64,000 bases of DNA from Clarkia xantiana subsp. parviflora (Eukaryota; Streptophyta; Magnoliopsida; Myrtales; Onagraceae). The stretch is taken from assembly GCA_036873135.1 (NCBI GenBank), contig JAPTYO010000007.1, positions 2,338,763 through 2,402,762 on the forward strand, written 5' to 3'. Positions within the stretch are counted from its first letter, which is position 1. The number at the start of each line of letters is the position of its first letter. This document shows, in pieces, positions 34,711 to 47,880 of the stretch. The notes beneath the pieces are model-generated. The model searched no databases, had not been told where the DNA came from, and was given only the letters and a program-made list of their open reading frames with translations. Both the position numbers and the translations under genes were made by a program.

Positions 34711-37700
34711 TTAATTGCCATCGAAAATACGATTGTGACAGGTGGGGTTGCAGGGGTAAGCACAGTCAGTCTTCTGGAAGCCACTCCTTTCGAGATACCA
34801 GTCTCCAATTGCCTTTGCAATCGACTGTAAATAATAAAAAGTTAAATAGGTGAGTGAGTGCATGCATGCAGCAGCAAATTATTGTATAGAAGTAATAATT
34901 ATTTGCGAGTGAGTGACTGACCGTTTTAGCCAATACGGGAGAGTCATTCCTTAACCATGTCTCTTGGGTTCCGGTCTGGCAATGAGCATAGCAAGCATCT
35001 ATGAACAAACCTCTTGCTGGAGAGTTACTCACTCTACTCACTGCACTCATAAATTGATTCCTAAAATCTGCACATACAATTTACACTTGAAATCAGTTAG
35101 TAAAATAATACTTGTTGACCTTAACTAATAGTTAAATGTCATTTTACTGGTGTCACCAAGATTTGAACATGCGTGTCCACAAGTGCCATATTAATAATAA
35201 GAGGTACGTATGCAATAACCAACATTTCCATAAGATCGAAATTGTGAGTTGTGCTTTCGACGGTTTTGTTCATACTTTAGCAAATATTAATAACCCCACC
35301 AGGCACAGCTAGATGAATGATGAATGAATATGTTGGGTTAGCGGGTGTTACCTTGCATGGTTTGGAGTTGAGTGGTTGAGCATTTGGTGATGTCCAGCTT
35401 GCAATCACGCCATGTACCGTGCCTGTCTGCCACTCCCGGTGCCAATATGTTCTTCACCTAATCATATCAAGATCCAGAGATTGCGTATCGTCAAATTTGC
35501 TCCTCTAAATTTATGAAAAAAGGAAATGTAGCTACCTAGCTATAGATTTATAAGTTCAAACCTGCCACGAATCATAGGCTGCGTTGAGGATGAATATGGG
35601 TGTTTGGATCTGCTGAATCACATTTTCTGGGAAGAAGCACTGCATATATACATTACATATAGTATAAGTAAAAAAAACTGAGGATGATTATTGATTTATA
35701 TAAGGTGAAATAAAAGAAAATGGTACCAAGCCCGGAGTCAATTTTGATGTGCATGAAGTCGGCAGATTTTTGGCAGAACCCTGAAGAAATATACATACAA
35801 GACAAGTCAGATTGGTTGATACATCATTATATATATACAAGAAGCTAGGAGATTAAGAGTAAGTACATGGGTGGCGACCACTTGGCCGTAGAATTCTTGA
35901 ATGTGGGATGTTCCAGCAATGGTTTTACTGCAACATATATTTAGTCATCAGACAAGACAGACAGAAAGACACAAGTGTTGAATTAATTTGTTTGAAATGA
36001 GAATGAAGAAAGTAAAAATGAATTACGCGTTGATAAAGAAGCCAGCATCAGCAAGGCATTTAACTTTGGTTGTTGAAGGCAGTAGAGATCGGAAACGATC
36101 GCAGTTCAATATGGCAGCCAATCCACCAGCCGAACACCCTGCTAACATTGCCTGCATTTATTTCATTCATTCCACTTAATTATATCCATTTTAAAAAAAA
36201 AAAACAATACAAGAAGAGAATTAGTAGTAGTAGCAGTACATTTTCGGCATTTTTCATTCCTTTGGAGAGCATATCATCGATGACAGCCTTAAATATTCTT
36301 GCCCCTCTGTAGTACACTTTTGTTTTCTGAATATGAATTTCATTCGTATTATTAGTTAGTTCACTTATATACAATTAATTAATTAATTGAGAAATATTAC
36401 TTACTGGGTCAACGGCTTCCACATCACCAGTATATGAAGCACCGTCGCAATATCTGACCTTGATTCTGTTCCAATTATAGAAGTCTACACATTTTTTGTA
36501 ATTAATAATCATTAATTATTTATATATAAAAAGAGTATCTATATACATATAGAAAAATAGTTAGGTACCTACCTGGGTTATATTTTGCCTTGTTGCTGAA
36601 GATTCCAGAAAAAGAAAGGACCTTAGTCATTTGCTTGGATGAACCTAAACGCGTATCACGTCTCTCAAGACAGGTCGTCGCATTGTTGCACCATCCTCCT
36701 CCCTATTTATTTATTTACGAGAATTAAACCCCCACAACAAAAATTCAATATACCAATAAATACATCAGTTATTGCATGAATGAGCAGCAGTAAATTTAAT
36801 TAGTAGCAGAGAAGAACATGCATGTATCTACCCATCTTAACTTTCTCTTCAATTCTTTCTTATATATAAATAAATATATATATAAACTATAGGGGCACAG
36901 TCACTACACATGCGGAATGGTTTGATATTTATAACTAAATAATTATGTTAATATTTGAGATAATAATAGTAATTAATCAAATTCATTGAATATATATATC
37001 TCGTGTGAATATATATAACTTGTGATCCCCATTGGACTAAACAAAATTTTGAATTTACTTACGAGTCAACTCAATTTTGACAGTGAAATCATAAAAGCAT
37101 GGGATTTTACGAGTCAAATACAACTTTTGTAACTAAACATGTGGGAATCAATTTCATCCACTATAATTATAATTTATATATTAATGTCAATTACGTGAGT
37201 TCTAACAACCTAAGCTAGATAACTTAACATAAAAATTTATGTGTTAAAAGCGAAAATCATTGTTAATATCTAATATTGCTAACATGGCTTTGCTCCCTTA
37301 TTATCTTTTTTAATAAATTATTAGTATATAAATAAGACTTATCTTACTAAACACTGGACTCAGTTAGTTAAGCAATGTGTAACGTTGTCAGACAAAAATA
37401 ACAGATTGACCATCCATTGGTTATCCCTGCGACCAGTTACCCTAGAGATGTTATAATGAGCATTTATTCTATTTATTTGTTCATTTATTCCTTTATGGGA
37501 TAGATATCGATCTACAATAATTTGTGAAGAGCAATTAAGGTGACGTTAGAACTGCTCTCCTTAGCAAATAAGCAAAAATATAATGCTAAGTAGAGTTATA
37601 GAGAACATGGGTATTTAATTTAATTTAATTCACCAATATAATAGGGTAGGCATTAACTAAAAAGGAGCAGTCTGATTACTTTTTCCGTAATCATAGATAG

Positions 37701-38917
37701 ATAGCTTTATTTATCTGTTCATAATAAATAGAAAGATGAGTTTTGCTCAATGTGGTAGTGGTTTGATTGGTATGAAAAGAAGTAGGAAAATAGAAATTAC
37801 GTACCTCAAAATAGAGAATCCAATTATTGACGCCAGCACCAAATCCCTTGTCCATATGGTAAGCAGGTGGACTCCCATCCAAACAAACTGCAACCATTTA
37901 ATAACATAATAAATATATACATATACGACGTTATATTATAACCACATATAATGAGGAGGTAGTAGTAGTAGATAATACATATTGTTAGGCTCGCGATACG
38001 GATCGATTCTAAGATTTAGAAGGGCAAATTGATTCGAATCTCTTCTAGGATCTCTATCGGTCAGTATCGGAGTAGGATTTAGAGTTGGATCATTCATGAT
38101 TGCGACCGTAACGATCCTAGCAAGATCAATTCTAATATGATTTTTTTTAATTATTTACCCACTAATTCCAATTTTTAAATCTAATAATATCGCATTGACT
38201 TACACATCTATATACCCTAGTCAGCAAAGTACAATAATAGATGAATAAATATAAAATATAATTGGTAAATATAACGATAGAAGCCAGATTATGTTCTACA
38301 TTCTTACTCGTCAAAACAAGAAGTAAGGTGGGTTGAATATACATATAGATGAAATTTCAAATATTACAAATGATGATAATTTTAGAGTTTACGATGATGC
38401 TAAAGATAATTATTATTAGTTATGAGTTTGAACGTTGAACTATTTAGTATTTTGTTTGTTGAATTTGAATCTTTATTTATAATCTAACAACTTAATAATC
38501 TAATGATTAGAAATTAGAAGGACTTTGAATAATATTTTGTTTCATTGATACTATATGGTTTATTTATCACTAAATTTTAGTATATTCTTTTAGTTTTAAA
38601 ATTTTATAAGATCTCTTTAGTCAAAAATAAATAAAAAAATTGTAGCATGTTACAAATCCAATTCGAACCTACTAAAGTTCCGATTCTACCCTCCACCAAT
38701 CCAATTTGCATCGCGATCCTAATAACTATATATATATATATATAGAAGAAGAATATAAGAGTAGGAATGAATGGTTTTGACCTGCTCCTTTGGCTACTGC
38801 ATCTTGGAGATAAGATATTCCGACATCGAATGCGTCGGTGGTGGTAGTGAACAGAATGAGTAAGGTGGTCATCAGAGTGATGAAACCTACCCATTTCCCA
38901 GATCTTCCTCCTTCCAT
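34711..38917 (-). CDS. Pectin acetylesterase (PAE/Notum family)
   Basis: Secreted esterase that removes acetyl groups from pectin in the wall. Twelve coding exons on the minus strand: 38917-38782, 37887-37805, 36702-36573, 36484-36405, 36326-36240, 36151-36027, 35927-35867, 35780-35727, 35639-35562, 35457-35352, 35067-34922, 34824-34711; 399 residues, normal for the family. A basic N-terminus and hydrophobic segment (about residues 10-28) form a signal peptide or anchor. Then [27 protein letters not shown] and [16 protein letters not shown]. The catalytic triad by family analogy is Ser179 (GCSAGG), Asp275 (AAYDSWQ) and His342 (CYAHCQ). The C-terminus carries paired cysteines (CAYPCNPTC). ATG 38917 is preferred over 38941 because a 5' UTR acceptor falls between them. 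Confidence 0.95.
37985..38722. mobile_element. Probable inverted-repeat element in PAE intron 1
   Basis: The left end TTAGGCTCGCGATACGGATC and right end (inverted TTAGGATCGCGATGCAAATT) match over the TTAGGnTCGCGAT core, with weaker similarity inward (GATTCTA...). The 738 bp span almost fills the 894-bp intron between coding exons 1 and 2. No clean target duplication could be read, so superfamily is unassigned. Confidence 0.45.
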
Positions 38918-39515
38918 TATTAACTCTCTCTGTACAGACATTCAAAAAGGAAATATCATTATTAATTAAGCAATAAAAAATGGATTTTGGCACTGTACTA
39001 TACCATGTATATAATTATAATCTATCCATCCAAACAAGGAATAAATCTGTGTCGAGGTATATATTGGCAGATTCTTTTTCCAGCAATATATATATAGTAA
39101 TTAGCTAGATTATCCTACAGTATAGTTTATATACTTGAATCAAACCCAGAAAAGGTAAAGGAGAGCCGCTTTGAGTTCTTTCAAGTTTCAACACATATAC
39201 ATAATGATATTACAGTTAATAAAGAGAGATAAAGGAGATTAATTCACAGTATCGTCGTAGAACGGAGATAATAAAAGAAAAAGAAAGTATATGTTATGAA
39301 AGACTCACTTTGATCAGTACAGCTGAGCTGCTGTTTGTTCTCCAAAGATTCAATGGCTTATATTGGTAGACGTGCGTTTCTTTGTGTTGTTTAGCTGAGA
39401 AACCTTTGGCCTTCCTTTAGGCTATTACTATGAGAGAGAAGGAGAGAGATCTTTTGACTCTTCTTCTCTTTTAGTTTACAATTTGCGTGGCCTGTGGTGT
39501 GTGGAGGCTCTTCTC
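38918..39515 (-). promoter_or_regulatory. PAE 5' UTR with a probable leader intron
   Basis: A first non-coding exon is inferred from about 39485 to 39309, ending GATCAAA with donor GTGAGT. The leader intron then runs to acceptor TGTACAG at 38930, and the coding exon begins at 38929 with ATG at 38917. Splicing would remove the upstream in-frame ATG at 38941. Confidence 0.5.
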
Positions 39516-39523
39516 TTTATATA
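39516..39523 (-). promoter_or_regulatory. TATA box of the pectin acetylesterase gene
   Basis: Minus-strand TATATAAA, about 200 bp before the inferred leader-intron donor, in a T/C-rich setting. Confidence 0.5.
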
Positions 39524-39724
39524 GTGAAGAACAAAGCTGCGCATCTCTTTTTGCTAGCTAACTTATGTATAAAAGGAAGGTAGTGCTAGCTGGATGATAA
39601 ATATTTATATTTTTTTATATATATAATATAATAAACATATAAATAAATACAGCAAATAATCAATCAAACGTTATCTTTTTATATCAAATCATGCATTATT
39701 ATTTTTTCTACACAATATGTTTTA

Positions 39725-40333
39725 GGGTTAAAGGTACTTTTCATACCACATGTTTGACTGAATGTGGCTTTTAGTACTGAATGTTTAGTTTTGTATATTT
39801 TTTGTACCAGACGTTTGAAAAAATGTGGCTCTTGGTATACTCTTTGGTTGGCCGTTAGTTTTGGCCGTTAAATGACATGTGCAAGTCACGTGATCGACTC
39901 AAAACTTTTAATTTTGTTCAATTTAGTCCCTCAAATATATTCATAACTTTTATTTTGTTTAATTTAGTCCTAAAGCTTCAAAATCGAACCCAATTGGGAC
40001 CTATCTCCAATTGGGTAAATTTGACCCAAATGGGGCTATGTCAATTGAATTCGATTGGTTTAATTGAGTCCGATTTTGAAGTGTTATGACTAAGTTAAAC
40101 AAAATAAAAGTTAGGAATATATTTGAGGGACTAAACTGAACAAAATTAAAAGTTTAGAGTCAATCACGTGACTTGCACATGTCATTTAACGGCAAAAAAT
40201 AACGGCCAACTAACGGATGTACCAAAAGCCACATTTTTTTCAAACGTTTGGTACCAAAAGTATACAAAACTAAACATTCAGTACTAAAAGCCACATTCAG
40301 TCAAACATGTGGTATCAAAAGTACCTTTAACCC
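39725..40333. mobile_element. Mutator-like fold-back MITE, 609 bp, perfect 9-bp TSD
   Basis: Starts GGGTTAAAGGTACTTTT and ends in its complement. Flanks tatgtttta at 39716-39724 and 40334-40342 are identical. The arms remain inverted for well over 200 bp (ATACCACATGTTTGACTGAA, TTAGTACTGAATGTTTAG, GTCACGTGAT...), almost to a central section at 39960-40090. Few mismatches by eye, so it is relatively young. It lies about 200 bp upstream of the PAE TATA box. Confidence 0.88.
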
Positions 40334-40343
40334 TATGTTTTAA

Positions 40344-40492
40344 GGGGGCGTTTGGATGGACGTAATGTGAGATTACAAGTAATATGAGACGTAATGTGAG
40401 ATTACTTGTAATGTTAGATTACAATGTTTGGTTGTGTTATAATATGAAGTATAGTGTTAAATTACAGTGTTTGGTATGTATTGTAATGTGCC
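40344..40492. repeat. Truncated GGGGGCGTTTGGATGG-type MITE
   Basis: Same left end and interior as 9721-10360 (GGGGGCGTTTGGATGGACGT, TTTGGTTGTGTT, TTTGGTATGTATTGTAATGT), breaking off near 40492. Its start abuts the target duplication of the preceding fold-back element. Confidence 0.55.
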
Positions 40493-41817
40493 GCCAGAAA
40501 AGCCCCAACTAGTTAGTTCATGAGATTCGAAATTGGGCTTAATGCTATTCTTAATAATGTCATTTCTTGCTTACTTCTTCTTGATTGTCATATATAACAA
40601 ATAAAATTGACAAGGTCATTAAACACTTATGGTTGAACTTGGAAGAATAGTAAGGATAAGGTAGGTATCAGTGGGTTGCTTTGCTAGGGATAAATTGCTT
40701 AAGTAGATTTATTTATTTTTAAGTAAATTTAATTATTTTATTTATTAAGAAAAGAAAATGCCACTAAATTGATATGGGAATATTGTAGCGGGCCATGGGC
40801 CGTACAGTGGCCAGCTCAACAACGCAAGAATTGAAATGGGGCCGGCCTGCCTTATTCATGCCATGTGGAGGGAGTAGGAACAAATTTGTTCCGGCTGCAC
40901 ATACTGTCATGTGTTTAGAAAACTTGGCACATCATTATTTTAACAAACTCCAACGGTAGTTAGTAATATTTCTAATAAAGTTCGATAACACGTGACCAGA
41001 CTTCTCAGTTTTTTTTTTTTTTTTTAATCAGTATATATTTATTTAAAGGATGAAGGTCTCGTTTTCAATTATTATTATTATAATAATAATTAATAATGGT
41101 TAATTAGACTGACCAACTATATATTAAAAGAAGCACCAAACCCGACAAGACAATCCCTTATTCGGCGTTCCAGACCAAGTTGCCACTTGTCGCCAGATAG
41201 AAGTCAGTTTTGACCGCGGTCAGCATCTTCACGGTGTATATATCCTATCCATAGCTGTAACAAAATATCCATAGATATTGAATTTATGAAGGGTGTAGCA
41301 GAATTAGTTTTATATTCAAAACACATTTTCAATAGTGCATTTAACTCGTTAAAGTATATTGACTGATTTTCAACCATCATTAGAAAACTAGTATCAACTC
41401 TTAAATTAGCAAGATTTCGAAAGCATGTCACGTCTTATTTGATGCTGTTTGACATACATACTCCTTAAGCTCACGCACAAAAATAATTTCTAAGAACCGA
41501 CACTCCATTTTTAGAATAAAAATCTATATAAGACACAATTTTGGGCTACTATTTACACGACAAATAACTCTTATTTTTTATCCTCAACTATTCGATAAAA
41601 TGAGATGTTTTATTCTATATTTTCTGAAAATGTTTATTGATATCATATGCAATATGCAATATATATTATGTATATAGTATGAACCGTTGTGTAAGCTGGT
41701 GTTATTCAATCAGTTCCCAACTACACACTAAAATGAGATGTCTTTTCTTCTATTGTAATGTTATTTAAAAATCTGTATTCATTCATGGCAAAAAAAAAAA
41801 ATATATATATATATATA
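40493..41817. other. Intergenic, no gene seen
   Basis: AT-rich; poly(T) at 41010-41025 and an (ATT/AAT)n patch near 41070-41095. No gene recognised. Confidence 0.4.
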
Positions 41818-41846
41818 CTAGTTATTAACGCGTGCGTTGCACGCGT
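41818..41846 (-). mobile_element. Helitron-type 3' terminus
   Basis: Read on the minus strand: perfect 8-bp stem ACGCGTGC/GCACGCGT (41846-41828) with a 3-nt loop, six bases, then CTAG (41821-41818) followed by T. A hairpin shortly before CTRR with insertion before T is the Helitron 3' signature. The 5' TC end was not placed. Confidence 0.6.
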
Positions 41847-42304
41847 ATTAATCGTCTAAATTTTAAAATACATAATTTATCTTCAATTTTCTAATATTTT
41901 AATATGTAGTTAATAAATTTCCAAGTTTAGGGGTTGCGAGAAATGAATCTGTGATCGAAAAGAACGACACAAAGTAATTCAAAACAGGAAAAATAGAAAA
42001 GGATAATTAAGTAAAAAAATGAACTGTTGTTTTAAATTACGATACTAATTTACTGTTATAACTAATAATGAGTTGGATTGAGCATGACGTGAGTTATTAA
42101 CGACAAAGTTGTATCTAATTTATCAACTTGAGGAGTGAAGAATGTAAGCCCGTAATTAGCCACTTAGAGTCATCGGTGGAGCAGTTTGAGTGTTTGACCT
42201 ATACAAACGTAACTATACACTTTTCATGCAATTTATATCATAATACCAACAAAAAATGATTTAACGCTAAAGGAAAAAAAAAAATTGCCCAACGAGATGC
42301 TAAA

Positions 42305-43180
42305 GAAAATTTCAATTGATTAAAATCTAAAGTTTATACTTGATATGTCAATTACTTATTTAACTACTAATATGTTACAATTTGATTTAATTGACAGACG
42401 GAAGAACTAAACTAATGATTCGAGACCCTAAATGTTGGACAATGAGTACCATGTTATCTGTAAAAGATCAAAATTCAAGAACCGTGGTTGACCCATATTT
42501 TGACATTTGATGTGATTTGACAAGTGACTGATCTACGTGATACAAAAAAATATCAACATGTACTCGAAGTTTGTATGAGTTGAGTACATATCATACTTTA
42601 TGGGTGGCTCAAATTTATAGGTATATTGTATTAATAAGTTAATGATAAATTAATGTAACATGTCAGTTAAGCGACATTAACAAAAAAGTTAATGCAATTT
42701 ATCTAATGAAATTTTTAATAATACTCAAATATTGTAGGGACTAAATCATCAATTTTTTAAAAAACACTAATGTCTAAAGTTTATACTTGAATTCTCAACT
42801 TAACTATTTATTCAACTATCAATCAGGAGATACCAAATATGATTGAATTTACAAATGCAAGAACTAAATCGATAGTTCGAGTCATTAAGTATTAAACATT
42901 GAGTAACATGTTATATGTAAAGTCAAACTTCAAGAACCACGTTTGATCCATATTTGATATGTTATATGAGTTAGCAAGTGACTAATTTATTTGATACAAA
43001 AATGTCAATAAGCGGAACATCCCCAAATCGGTGATATAGTGAATGGAAAAATGCATCTACCTTACATTTGCACCTATTGAATGCATGTTGACTCTAATTG
43101 ATAAGTATATTTGATGGAGAAATTAATAATAACTACGGTGACCTACCAATTAAGCGACCTAAAAAACTAAAAATAACAAA
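42305..43180. repeat. Diverged direct repeat, two units of about 450 bp
   Basis: Phrases from 42310-42560 recur in order about 440-460 bp later: 'ctaaagtttatacttga', 'caagaaccgtggttgacccatat' versus 'caagaaccacgtttgatccatat', 'caagtgactgatctacgtgatac' versus 'caagtgactaatttatttgatac', then 'gtcagttaagcgac' versus 'ccaattaagcgac'. Non-coding. Confidence 0.6.
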
Positions 43181-46099
43181 ATGTAACTAAATGATTTTTT
43201 TTTAGTAATAGTAAAGATAAATAGATGGGTCTCAAAGATAAAAAGACTAAATCGCCAATTTTATAAAAATAGATGAATAAATATAACACGTATATATATA
43301 TATATATATAAAAATAAAAAAATATGGAAACTAAATAGTATATACATATATAATAAAATAAAAATAAAAATGTTCAAGAGGTACCTTTTGGGGGGACAAC
43401 TCTCACATTTTATATTGGCATAAAGATATATTTATTCATTTATAAATTATAGAGTACAACTGAACCATTGGGTAAGCTGGTGCTATTCAATCGGTCCCAT
43501 CGTTGCCAAAAATAAAATAATTTCGGGTCCATTTCTTAAACACTAAATAATTCTTCTAGCTAATAATGATGGACGGAATATATTCACTAATTATTAAATT
43601 GCCTAACACATGCAATGATAATTATGATATGGTGGTTTCATTTGGTTCCAATATTTAAATTATATACATTTGACATGAATGAATTAATACCATTTTCAAT
43701 GAGGATCACACTGTCAATTGTCAATAATATCTTTATAAAGAATAAATATAGTTAGGTAGGCAGCTAAATTAAAAGCGTGTAAGAATGCATTTATTTCTAC
43801 TTTAAAAAACAACATTATTAATAACCAAATCATTAACCCGACTTTAGTTTTGGTAATTACAGATTGTTACTTGAATTTTAATCTTTTTTTAATTAGTTAT
43901 ATCAACTCTCATTTTAGGACTAAATTATTATATCAATTATAATCTCTATTAAACTAGAAAAAAAATAACCACGTGTCAACCACAATTTGTTTTTTTTTTT
44001 TGTGTATATATGATGTGAATCATGATGGATTAACCAAGAAATTAAATGGATTGTAATGATCTCTATTAATTCTAACGGTATTTTTTAATTAGTTATCAAA
44101 TTTAATATATTTTTTGAAATTCTTTTAATTTTTTATTAATTTCATTTTTTTGTACACATCAAAATAGCATCTATTTTTCAAGTTTCAACATTCATGACTA
44201 TTATAGAGCAGCTATAATTTCGAAGACTTAGCTGATAAGCTAACTGGAACAGTTCGAGTTGATGAGCATGAGCTCAACCACTCTTTTCATTCGAACCAAG
44301 TCAACTTTTTCTCTTTCCAACCAATGGATTGAGGGGCCACATCAGAAAAGGTATTATCAGGATTAAGGATTATAGTTACTTTACGCTCATAATAATTTAA
44401 TATACTTGCACCGTATTATCGGTAAAAGATAAAGTGTTACTTATTAGATGAATAAGCATTGAACGCATACACCATGCATATATATTAAATGATTGAACCA
44501 AGTCCACTTAAAATTAAAAATAAAAATAAAAATCAGGAAGACTTTTATTACTATAGAGGTTTTGGTTTATTTGAATTACAATACGCGTAATATCCTTGTC
44601 TTACGACTAAAATAATCCAAAAGTGACTTTGCTCTCTTTGTTCCTTTTGAACTTTATTTTCTATCATCCTTTTTTATATATTATTATATAATATTTATGT
44701 AGTGTGTATTACTGAATGTTGTTTTGCTTTTTTCTCCTTTATTCTTATTCTTATATAATCCTTCTCTTTTATTTGTCATCTATTGGCCAATTAAAGTTTG
44801 TCATCTATTATTATTTCAATGGGTGGTTTCTCCTTTTATTATTGTTATAATTGTAATTAATAATTATCGATCACGAAGTCGGTTGGTTAATGTCATTATA
44901 TCCTCTCCGGAGTCGTATACTCCCATAGGAAAATGATAAAAAAAAATTTGATAGCAATCCTTTTTGTTCGAATGTGAGTGGTTTTACATATGCCCCAAAA
45001 GTTATTAAAATTTACAAATCTGCCACCTATTCAAATATCGGAGCTTGTAGTAGTGTCAACTGTCAATATCGGCTTCTGTATCATTGCTGTACTCCCTTAA
45101 ATCATAATACATTACCCGTGACTAGGGATGAAATCAGAAAATTATGTCACTTAGGCATAATTAATAATATTACAGTAATAAGAATATCAGAATAATAAAT
45201 TAGGTAACATTATATTATATAAAATAATAAGTTTAATTTATATATATTTAGTATCACGTACCTAATTATAGTTGTATAGAATGTATTATAAGAAAAAATT
45301 ATTTGTGCAAAGCACGTATCGATCGCGTGTCGGTTATCTAGTAATATATATAAACTGTTATCCTGCGCCAAATGGCCGTGGCGACAGGGAGCAGAGCGGT
45401 GAATTTAAAAGTGATTAAATAAATATATAAATTTGGGATGGATTTGAAGGAGACATGCATGGATGGATTGGTCGTTGTTGGTGGGTGTGATTATTGACTA
45501 TTGAGGACCGCGTAAAGTGATAAGGTTCGATGACATACATGTTACACACATGACGGTGAGTAAGCATCCCAATCATTAGATTCCCAAGATTAAAATCTAA
45601 TTTAAATACAATTTGATATTGAAAATTAATATTTTTAAGTATTAAAAAAATTATTTGAGAAATTAATATTTTTTTTGTGATATTTGATAATATCAAGTAT
45701 CAATTTGTCGAATCATATATTTTCAAATACATAAATATAAAACAATATTTAATAATTTAATACCAATTATTAAACTGATTAAAATATTCTGATCATTCAA
45801 ATTCACACATCTACCTCTATTTACAAGTTCGCTCGCGCCACCTTTGACTCCCAATCAATGGTGGAGCCGCATACAATTGAGGGGTGTAAAATTGCATCAC
45901 ATAAACTTTAAATTTTGCACACTCATATTTAAATATGCTGATGATAAAAATGAGTGTTGTTTCCTTATTTAAATATAAAATGGTGCAACTTTAAATATGA
46001 ATATTATCTATACACATATAATATTTTAACTCATTATAATTAATTTATATACAGTTTGCATTTATAAGTGTAAATCTAAGATTATATATAATAACTATC
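43181..46099. other. AT-rich intergenic stretch, possible second Helitron-like 3' end at 45304-45341
   Basis: No gene. At 45304-45341 the plus strand reads GTGCAAAGCAC (self-complementary), 23 bases, then CTAG followed by T, a degenerate Helitron-like 3' end in the orientation opposite to 41818. Microsatellites (TA)n lie at 43291-43309. The remainder is AT-rich spacer. Confidence 0.4.
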
Positions 46100-46102
46100 T
46101 AA

Positions 46103-46520
46103 GAGCATCCACAGTGGTATTACGTAAAGAATACGTAAACGTGGGTCCTACATGTTTATTTAAGTAAAGCAACAAAAACTATCTACAATGGTTTTACATA
46201 GCATTCCTTAAAGATGGGACCCACACGTAAATTTATGTTTTTACATAAAGCATTTCTTAAATTTAAGTAATGCACTATGTATTACGTAACCAATATTTTA
46301 TTATAAATTAATTCATTTTATAATTAATGCTAATATCTTATCGGTGGTTGTTGAAAAATTTAATAATAAAATATATTTAAGGAATATGTTTAAGTAATAC
46401 GATTGCAGAGAAAATATTTTTTACGTGTGTCTTAAATTTACGTATTACTTAAAGTGTACATAAATGACTACGTGGCAACTTTAAAGAATACAATTTAGGT
46501 AAAACCATTGTGGATGCTCT
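46103..46520. mobile_element. PIF/Harbinger-type MITE, copy A (418 bp)
   Basis: Inverted ends GAGCATCCACAGTGG and CCATTGTGGATGCTC with a 3-bp TAA duplication at 46100-46102 and 46521-46523. Interior phrases 'gtgggtcctacatgtttattt' and 'cgtggcaactttaaagaata' recur, inverted, in copy B at 49813-50229. Confidence 0.85.
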
Positions 46521-47825
46521 AAGTAATAATATATATTTAATAAAATAAATATATACAAAAGTATTACCAAACAAATATATATGATTTGTCCATATCGCAG
46601 TTCAATAGAGGTAATTTGACGAATGATTGTTTAATGACTTCCAATGATAAATATGTATTTGAGTTTGTGATAATGAGTGTGTTATGTTTCATTTCCAACG
46701 TATGAAAACTCGTAATAATTATTGTAACTAGTTGGTATTTTACTTTTAAATTATTATATACAATATTTTATTTTTCTTTGTATGAATGTTTTTTTTTGTA
46801 TACATATTTTTCAGTTTTTTAAATAATTGTTTTTATATAAAATATATATATATATAAAAAATATCACTCTTGCACTTTTTGCTCGGGTGATTTTCCCACT
46901 TCAAATTGGGCCTTGGTTTTCCAATTGGGCCCAATAATTATCAATCAAATGCAGCTGGAGCCCGGAATTTAATTGAGAGGTCCACATTTCCAACACACAC
47001 TGTGATTGTGAAGCTCAGTCCAAGTCTTCACCTTCCATGTAAGCCTCCTCATCCAACACCTCCTCCCTCCACTCATCTTTTTATGTATTATTATATAGAA
47101 TCAATGAAAATTAACAATGTGTTGTTTGGAATAAAATAAATGTCAATTTGCATGGATACTGATACCTTTGTTTTAAAATATCAAAAGAGCATAAATTTAT
47201 TTAAAAAATGATTTATAATAATTTTAGGCCAAAAAATAAAATAAAAATGAAAAATATATTTTTCTTAAAATAAAAACCTAATATTTAGTGTTTTATTTTG
47301 TAAAAAATAATTTTCATTTTAAAAATATATACCATATTTTTTTCTATAAAATTTATTTTCTGTTTTTTTAAATAGTTTATATTTTGTATTTATTTTTTAG
47401 AATAAAAAAAATAAACTTCAAAATAACTTGATAAACTTTACAATATATGATCTATGAAATGTAATTAGTAGTTTACAAATAGAACATCCCTTTCGATATT
47501 CATAATTTGCAGTGCTTTTAGTAATTTTCTATTTATAAATAAAATTTTCTATTTTTATTTTATAATTAATGTAGCATTTATTTTACTATTAATAACCTAA
47601 TGAAGTGTGGCTATCACATTACGTTTGTAGTTATCAATTAACGGCCAATTGAATGAAAATTGTAAAGGAAGACCAATTTTGCAACAAGAATTGTAAGACA
47701 TTCATGCTCCCTAACATTAATTAGTTTCATATTATGTTAGATGATCTATAAGACTATAACAACATTAAAGCTGCAGAAAGCTCCCACTCATTTTTTTTTT
47801 CTAAAAAGAAAAATAACTATCGGGA

Positions 47826-47826
<1 letters not shown>

Positions 47827-47864
<38 letters not shown>

Positions 47865-47880
47865 CATTATTATTATTATT
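47827..47880. repeat. (TTA)n microsatellite
   Basis: About 18 trinucleotide units with one interruption (ttatcatta). Confidence 0.9.
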
